The position numbers and the translations under genes are program-made. This document shows, one piece after another, positions 58,602-64,000 of a stretch of DNA of 64,000 nt (the first letter of the stretch is position 1; each line of letters starts with the position of its first letter). The notes beneath the pieces were generated by a model. That model did not search any database and was not told where the DNA came from. It saw nothing but the letters and a program-made list of their open reading frames with translations. This stretch comes from Euptelea pleiosperma (lineage: Eukaryota > Streptophyta > Magnoliopsida > Ranunculales > Eupteleaceae): assembly GCA_035048495.1 (NCBI GenBank), contig CM068549.1, forward strand, positions 10,402,000 to 10,465,999, written 5' to 3'.

Positions 58602-61600
58602 CAAAAACCTAATTTTTTTTATATTCATCAAATGTGCATAAAGCAAAAAATCAAATTCTAACAACAATATAAGTTTTGGTTAGTTAATCAATATGTTTTT
58701 AATTAATTATTGAGTTGATTAATTCTCTAATTTACCTACCTTTGGCCTTTTCTTTCGTTTCTTTTTTACAATAAATGTTAATTATTTATATGTTACTTAT
58801 GTTTTATCTTGATACAAATCCATTCATCAAATTTACATTTGTTAGGATTTTTTAGTATGGGATGATTAAAATTAGTTATACTCCTGTAAGTTCAAAACAT
58901 ATTAAAATTTGTCCATGTGTTATGTGTTTATGTTTATATAATTATATTAAAAAAAATGTGAATTTTCTTAGTTACAACTTACATGTCGACAGTAGAATGT
59001 TTCATGTGTGTTTCCTTACTTCTATGATGCCCTTTGGGTCAAGCAAATTAAAAAAAAATTCATTCACTTGTTTTGGTAGTCGACTCATAAGCATCCTTCA
59101 CCTTGGACTCATAAGTTGACCATTTGAGGCCCATTAAATGTAGCATAAAAAATCTGTAACTCATACGTTGTTTATAGAAGGTCGTGGCTTATATTGGGTT
59201 AACTAAATGATTGTATTTTATAACATCTTTCTCCATTGCAATTATCTTATCTATGTTTGTATTTCATTATAACAAAGCAATGAATTAAAAATCTAAAAAA
59301 GAAGAAAAAACATAAACATAGTATAATATACATAAATTTACAGGCGAAAATAAGACAATGCTCCTGAACATAAATGTTTGATTGATCTTCCACCTGAAAA
59401 AAGTTGTTGGAATTCAAGCCATTGTGAAGAGGATTTCATCATACATTCTATGTTGCCAGAAAAAAATCTCTAGAGAAAAGAAAGAGGGGAAAAAAAGACC
59501 CCATAAAAGTAGGTAGAAAGTAAAAGAAAATAGTTAGGATAAAAAAGATAAAAGAGAAGGACATAACAAAATCGACATCATCATAGTACCTGGAAGGTCA
59601 AATAAAAGATGGGTTTGGAGGAATACCTACCTTGCACTGTATATTGAATAAAGGATGGGTTTGTGGTTCATGAAAAAACAAACGATGATATTATCAACCA
59701 AAAAAAAGGTTTTTCTTGAACTTGAACTTAATTCCAAACGATGAAAATTATATCATAAATAATCAAAAAATAAATAAATAAGACTATATATAAAAAAATG
59801 CATGAATCTCATTAAATTAAGACGTAATAAAATCCAAGTCACATGAGATTAACCTTTAAAACCCAAACTTTCTCAAAAATTCAAAATAAGAAACAATTTT
59901 TTCTAAAATGATCATTTCAGAACGCAGATGAAAATTAATACCATCATCGTAAGTCTTACCCCAACTATATATTACATGAATCCCATTCCACCATTTAACT
60001 ATTCCAAACATGGTTAAATAATAAAAAATAAAAAAATTAATTCCCTGAACTCACAAAAATAAAACTTGAAAATTTCTCCTAAAAAAGGAGAAAATTAAAA
60101 AATAAACACTCTTAAAAAAGTCTACCAAATCATTATATTAGAAAGTAATTAAACCAAAGGACATGTTCCTAAGTTCTTAACCATGAGAAAAAGAAGTCAA
60201 CTTCAGAAAATAAACAAAAATCAATACCAAATTAGTCGTTAATAAAAAATTAGAAAATAATCAAATTGTCTAAAATTCACCAAAAAACACAAAACCATTT
60301 TTTTTTTCTCCAAAAAAAGCTTTTAAGAAAAACAAAGGAGAAGAATCCATTAAACACTATCAATTCCCTTAAATAGATTCAAATGCTCAAATAATTTGTT
60401 AAAAGCTTCTGGCAAAAGAGCGATTGAAATTGTGATAACTAAAAAATAAATAAAACAAACATAATTTTAGTTATAATCTCAAGTATACCTCAAAGACCAA
60501 TTACCTCTGCAAATGGACACTTCTTAGAATTCAAAACAAAAATCAACTCCAATAAACAAAATATAAGACCAAATGAAAAAAAAACATATCATAAGATTGT
60601 TTCTTCTTTTTTATAAATCACTAAAATAAGGGGGAAAAAAGTTCATAAAACATTAAGATTACAGTAAAAAAATAAAGACCTTGCAGCTTCTGCAATTCTA
60701 ATTGATTTGGATTTTGTTAGAGCCATAATTGGAATCCTCTAAAACATCAGAAACCTCAATAATAAAATAAAATAAGAGAAAATTCAAAAATAGAAAGAAG
60801 AAGAGAACCTAAAAAATGATGGTACAAATTGTAGGTCTCTCTATTTAGATCCAATTGTTGCCTGAAATAGGAAAAAGAAACATGAAGCAAACACCCTAAA
60901 ATAATTAAGTAAAACAAATCATAAAAGTGAAGAGTAAACAATTACAGAGTTTTTGTTAGTTATATCGTCTACCCCACCATGTACTTTTAACTTCTTTACA
61001 CCATGACCTTTGACAATGGATCCCAACTCATTAGCACAAATTGAAAATCCCGCGGCATTAACTTCATATGGTATAGTGTAGCGCTCAACAATTTTATACT
61101 CGAACATATTTGAGGGAGTCAAAATGAAGAACCATAGATGGGAGAAGGAGAGACGTGGAGAAAAGAGAGAGGAGATGATGAGTCGTAGGTTAAGAGAGAA
61201 GAAATGAAAGAGGAGAGAGAGGATTGCTTTCTAAAATAACCTTATTTTTTAATTACATAAATTAAAGTGTATGATTTTGTAGGAAAAAGCAAAAAAGATG
61301 GAGTGGCACCTCAGCAGGTCTCTGTGATCAATAAAAAATTGCAATAACAATAATAGGAGTAATAAAAATTAAAATTATAATAATAACAATAAAATTATTA
61401 TTATAGAAATAACATGTTTAAAGGAAGTTGGATCAAGGTACATCTAAAATCGGTCCAATAGATTATCGGATTATGTTTCAGAGGTCTAGACCATATGTTA
61501 ACAGATTCGATTGTATTGGGTTGCTGAGGGTTGTTGATAAGGTGAGTGTTGCTTAAAGAAACAAAGGTATGTTAGGCTATATTATAGGTTGAGTGAAACA

Positions 61601-63599
61601 TCAAGCACCAACATTAATAGCAAAAGCAACAATAGTGACCAACAAATTCTATGAAAGTTCATTATTTAGAAATTACATTCTGTTTGAGTAGTTGGTGCAG
61701 TTTCAAATTCTTTTTGTAAACATTCAAAAATCATCTCGTCAGAATCCCTATGGAAAACATTAATACCTTAATATGAAAATACATTTAAGAGCCTTTAAGA
61801 ATGAGAACCCTTAGCTAAGCTTTTCTAGCGTGGAATCAAGCAACAAATGACTGCAAATAGAAATGTATTATCCCATTTACAGAAGTATAAATTCATCATC
61901 TCAGTCAGAATATAAACATGCAAATGCATTTGAAAAGTATTCATATATGGTATTTGAAGGGAGTATGATCTAAAAGTATGTTAATATTGGATATGCGGTG
62001 TGCATAGTTCATTATTTTTAGGTCATCTAAATTTATTAATGTGAGACATTATTATACAGTTCAAGTGTTGTTTTGAATATATTTAACTCAAATGCCTTTT
62101 GTTCCACTTTTTTTGTAAGTGGTAGACACATAGTCCCTACATGTGACGATACCTCTAAATAGGGTTTTTGGATGTGCTTTTAGTTGGAAGCGGAAGAGTC
62201 AAAGAGCATTTGTGGCTGATCAAGTTCAAAGGATCAAACAAAACCACCAGTAATATTTCGTCAACTTCTTGTTATTCTTTTTCTTTTTTTAAACATCTAA
62301 ATCAACAGACCTTAATAATATCTAATTTGATGACACCAACGTCTCAAAGGAGAATCATGAGAAACCCCACTAAAATATAAGGATCAAGAGAACGATCAAT
62401 TACAATCAAAATCAAAAAAAGCAAAACAACACCCAAATTGAGAACTACACAAAACTGTAACTCGCCACGTGCTCCCACGGCATTTAAGCGTGTACGGACC
62501 AGAGAAGAAGACAAACCAGCAAAAGCCAAACCTTCCCCTAAATAATTACCTTTAGATTACATCTAACATTACAATAAATAACTAATAGGAAAAAAGAAAC
62601 AAATCTAAAACATTTACATTCATTATATACACATTAAATGTTACAGGACAGTATTAGTATGAAAGTTTCCTATAGGCACCTTCTAGAAATGCTTATTTGC
62701 AATTGAACCTGTCAACTTTTTTTCATTTTTTGTGACATAAACCTAGAGAAGATTAAGAGAGCATGTCAGCATAAGGTCATAAACTGTCAACAAAGAGGCA
62801 AACATGCATGGACTCATACAGCAAGGATAAACATACCGAACAAAAACAATATAAAAAATGAATATATGTGTAAGGGCAAGTTCGAGCCCGCCCGAGCTGA
62901 AAATCGTTATAAAGTTTATTACAGATGTATGTCTTCTTCAGACGGATATCAAGTGGAGACCACACCTGACAACTATGACTAAGACTTGATACACGTCAAA
63001 TTTGGAGGTGGATCACAATAGATCACATACATTTGCAAACTACTCCTACCCCAGTTCGTTAAACTCCATCAAGGGGGAAGACGAAGAAGGACCTATACCA
63101 ATGTTTCATTGCAGGACACCGTAATTTTCACACGGAGAGCTGATTCGAGACACTAATGGAACAAAAGAGAGCCCTTGCAATCTGACATAGGCGAAGGAGT
63201 TGGAGCAGATGAAGGAGATCGAATAGAGATATGTCTTGGCATAGGGGGAGGGGAGAGATAGAGAGACGTCCTGTGGTTCGGAGGTTTGGAGAGAAGTCTA
63301 TGTACGGGATAGGGGAGGTAGAGAGACATCCTGGGGGAAAAAAGAGATATATTTTCGGTTACAAAAGTCTAAAATACCCATTAATTATTTTGCTACATTA
63401 CTTAAATTATCAAGGATTTTTTCGAAAAAAAATAAATAAATATGGAGAGAGCTACATGGATGAAAGAGAAATATAATTAATGGATGAGAGAGAAGTGAAC
63501 GAAAAAGAGTTACATTTAGAAGCAGGGTTATTTTAAAAAAAAATGATGAAAAAAAGATGGACAGAGCGCCACCTCAGCAGTGCCAAGCTTTAGTATAGA
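58086..63599 (-). mobile_element. Probable non-autonomous Helitron(s)
   Basis: Minus-strand 3' ends: hairpin GTGC-TTTA-GCAC, about ten bases, then CTAG at 58086-58089 and at 58458-58461, each followed by T. The proposed 5' end is minus TCTATACTAAAGCTTGGC at about 63599 (or 63617). Similar 5'-end text (CACCTCAGCAG, complement) is present at 61307-61317, so two nested or tandem Helitrons are possible. No Rep/helicase frame found; long AT-rich interior with only short chance frames. Confidence 0.55.
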
Positions 63600-63936
63600 T
63601 AATAGATAGATAATAGATTTTTTTATTTTTTGTTTAAAAGCTTTTCGGTTTTATTATTATTTGGGATTTGGGAAATTTCCATTTTATTTCAGGTTTAAAT
63701 TATAATTTCAAAAGCAACTAAGATTTAGAGCCACGAAAGACAGGTGGCGATTAACCATCGTGCCAGAACGCCATGGCCCACGGGTTAAAAAGCAGGACGT
63801 TTTTGCCACAGAAGGAAACGGAGCGTCTTCTCTCTATTTGGCGGGGAAGAGGTTTTTCAAAACCAAAGTTGTAAAAAAAAGCCCGGTTTTTCTACAACTG
63901 ATACCGGATTTGCAGAGAAAACGTGGTTTTACCGAC
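63600..63936 (+). other. Spacer, possible promoter and 5' UTR
   Basis: AT-rich start, then a more GC-balanced stretch before the ATG at 63937. No core promoter element stands out. Confidence 0.3.
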
Positions 63937-64000
63937 ATGAAAGACAACGAATATGGTGAAGGTGGTGTTTCGGTTTCTCCTCCTCCCGACGACCTGCGTT
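63937..64000 (+). CDS. Possible start of a gene, cut by the window end
   Basis: ATG in context ACCGACATGA opens MKDNEYGEGGVSVSPPPDDL, with no stop before the window end. The composition (Gly/Ser/Pro with acidic residues) and the change from AT-rich repeat to balanced sequence suggest a real N-terminus, but 21 codons identify nothing. Confidence 0.3.
   Translation, partial: MKDNEYGEGGVSVSPPPDDLR

Noticed and set aside
58862..59119. 85-codon frame and other short frames within the Helitron
   Set aside because: AT-rich text without domain or splice signals; no captured gene recognised.

Overview
This window is repeat-dominated nuclear DNA from a flowering plant. The evidence is a FERONIA-type receptor kinase relic, a plant-type 5'-nucleotidase gene end, SIRE/Maximus copia and Tat and Tekay gypsy sequences, hAT, Helitron, LINE and Tourist-like elements, and AT-rich spacers. 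No clade can be fixed from the sequence. Everything was read by eye; no alignment or database search was run.

Left part (1-20111). A LINE tail lies at 1-169. The last two coding exons of a HAD-type 5'-nucleotidase follow at 2216-2973 (+). An intronless CrRLK1L/FERONIA-like receptor-kinase pseudogene with several frame breaks lies at 4207-6749 (-). Beyond it are a foldback MITE (7768-8020), a non-autonomous hAT with a perfect 8-bp target-site duplication (8823-10628), a 5'-truncated LINE (11092-11478), a Tekay-like solo LTR with 188-bp subrepeats (11844-15293), and fragments of two LTR families. The stretch ends in a Helitron 3' terminus at 20111.

Middle and right part (20112-56903) is one nested stack, resolved by target-site duplications (TSDs). 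The outer shell is a SIRE-like copia element on the minus strand that retains gag, PBS, PPT and both LTRs (one truncated) but no recognisable pol. Into it went: a solo LTR of a repeated family here called LTR family A (20968-24148, TSD CATCT); a 17.9-kb Tat-lineage gypsy element (25574-43459, TSD AATAA); a Tourist-like MITE (44709-44951); a full-length two-LTR family-A element in reverse (44978-53043, TSD CAGGT); and a further family-A solo LTR (53358-55995, TSD TATGT). The Tat element carries two more family-A solo LTRs (30946-33423, TSD CCCGA; 35140-38353, TSD ATAAG). The full-length family-A element carries a copia solo LTR (48735-50079, TSD ACTAG). The Tat element has gag, protease, reverse transcriptase, RNase H, the lineage-specific second RNase H and integrase on the plus strand, then a 142-bp tandem array, then an intron-containing antisense gene.

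Right end. 57862-58601 is a 376-bp tandem duplication that carries two Helitron 3' termini, followed by a probable minus-strand Helitron up to about 63599. A possible gene start lies at 63937.

The least ordinary signals are in LTR family A: a tRNA-like A-box/B-box segment inside the LTR, repeated A-tract plus TGCAAC-type hairpin modules, and a conserved CGGAT-CGAC-ATCCG palindrome near its 3' end. Its full-length copy has an Athila-like PBS but no pol that I can recognise.
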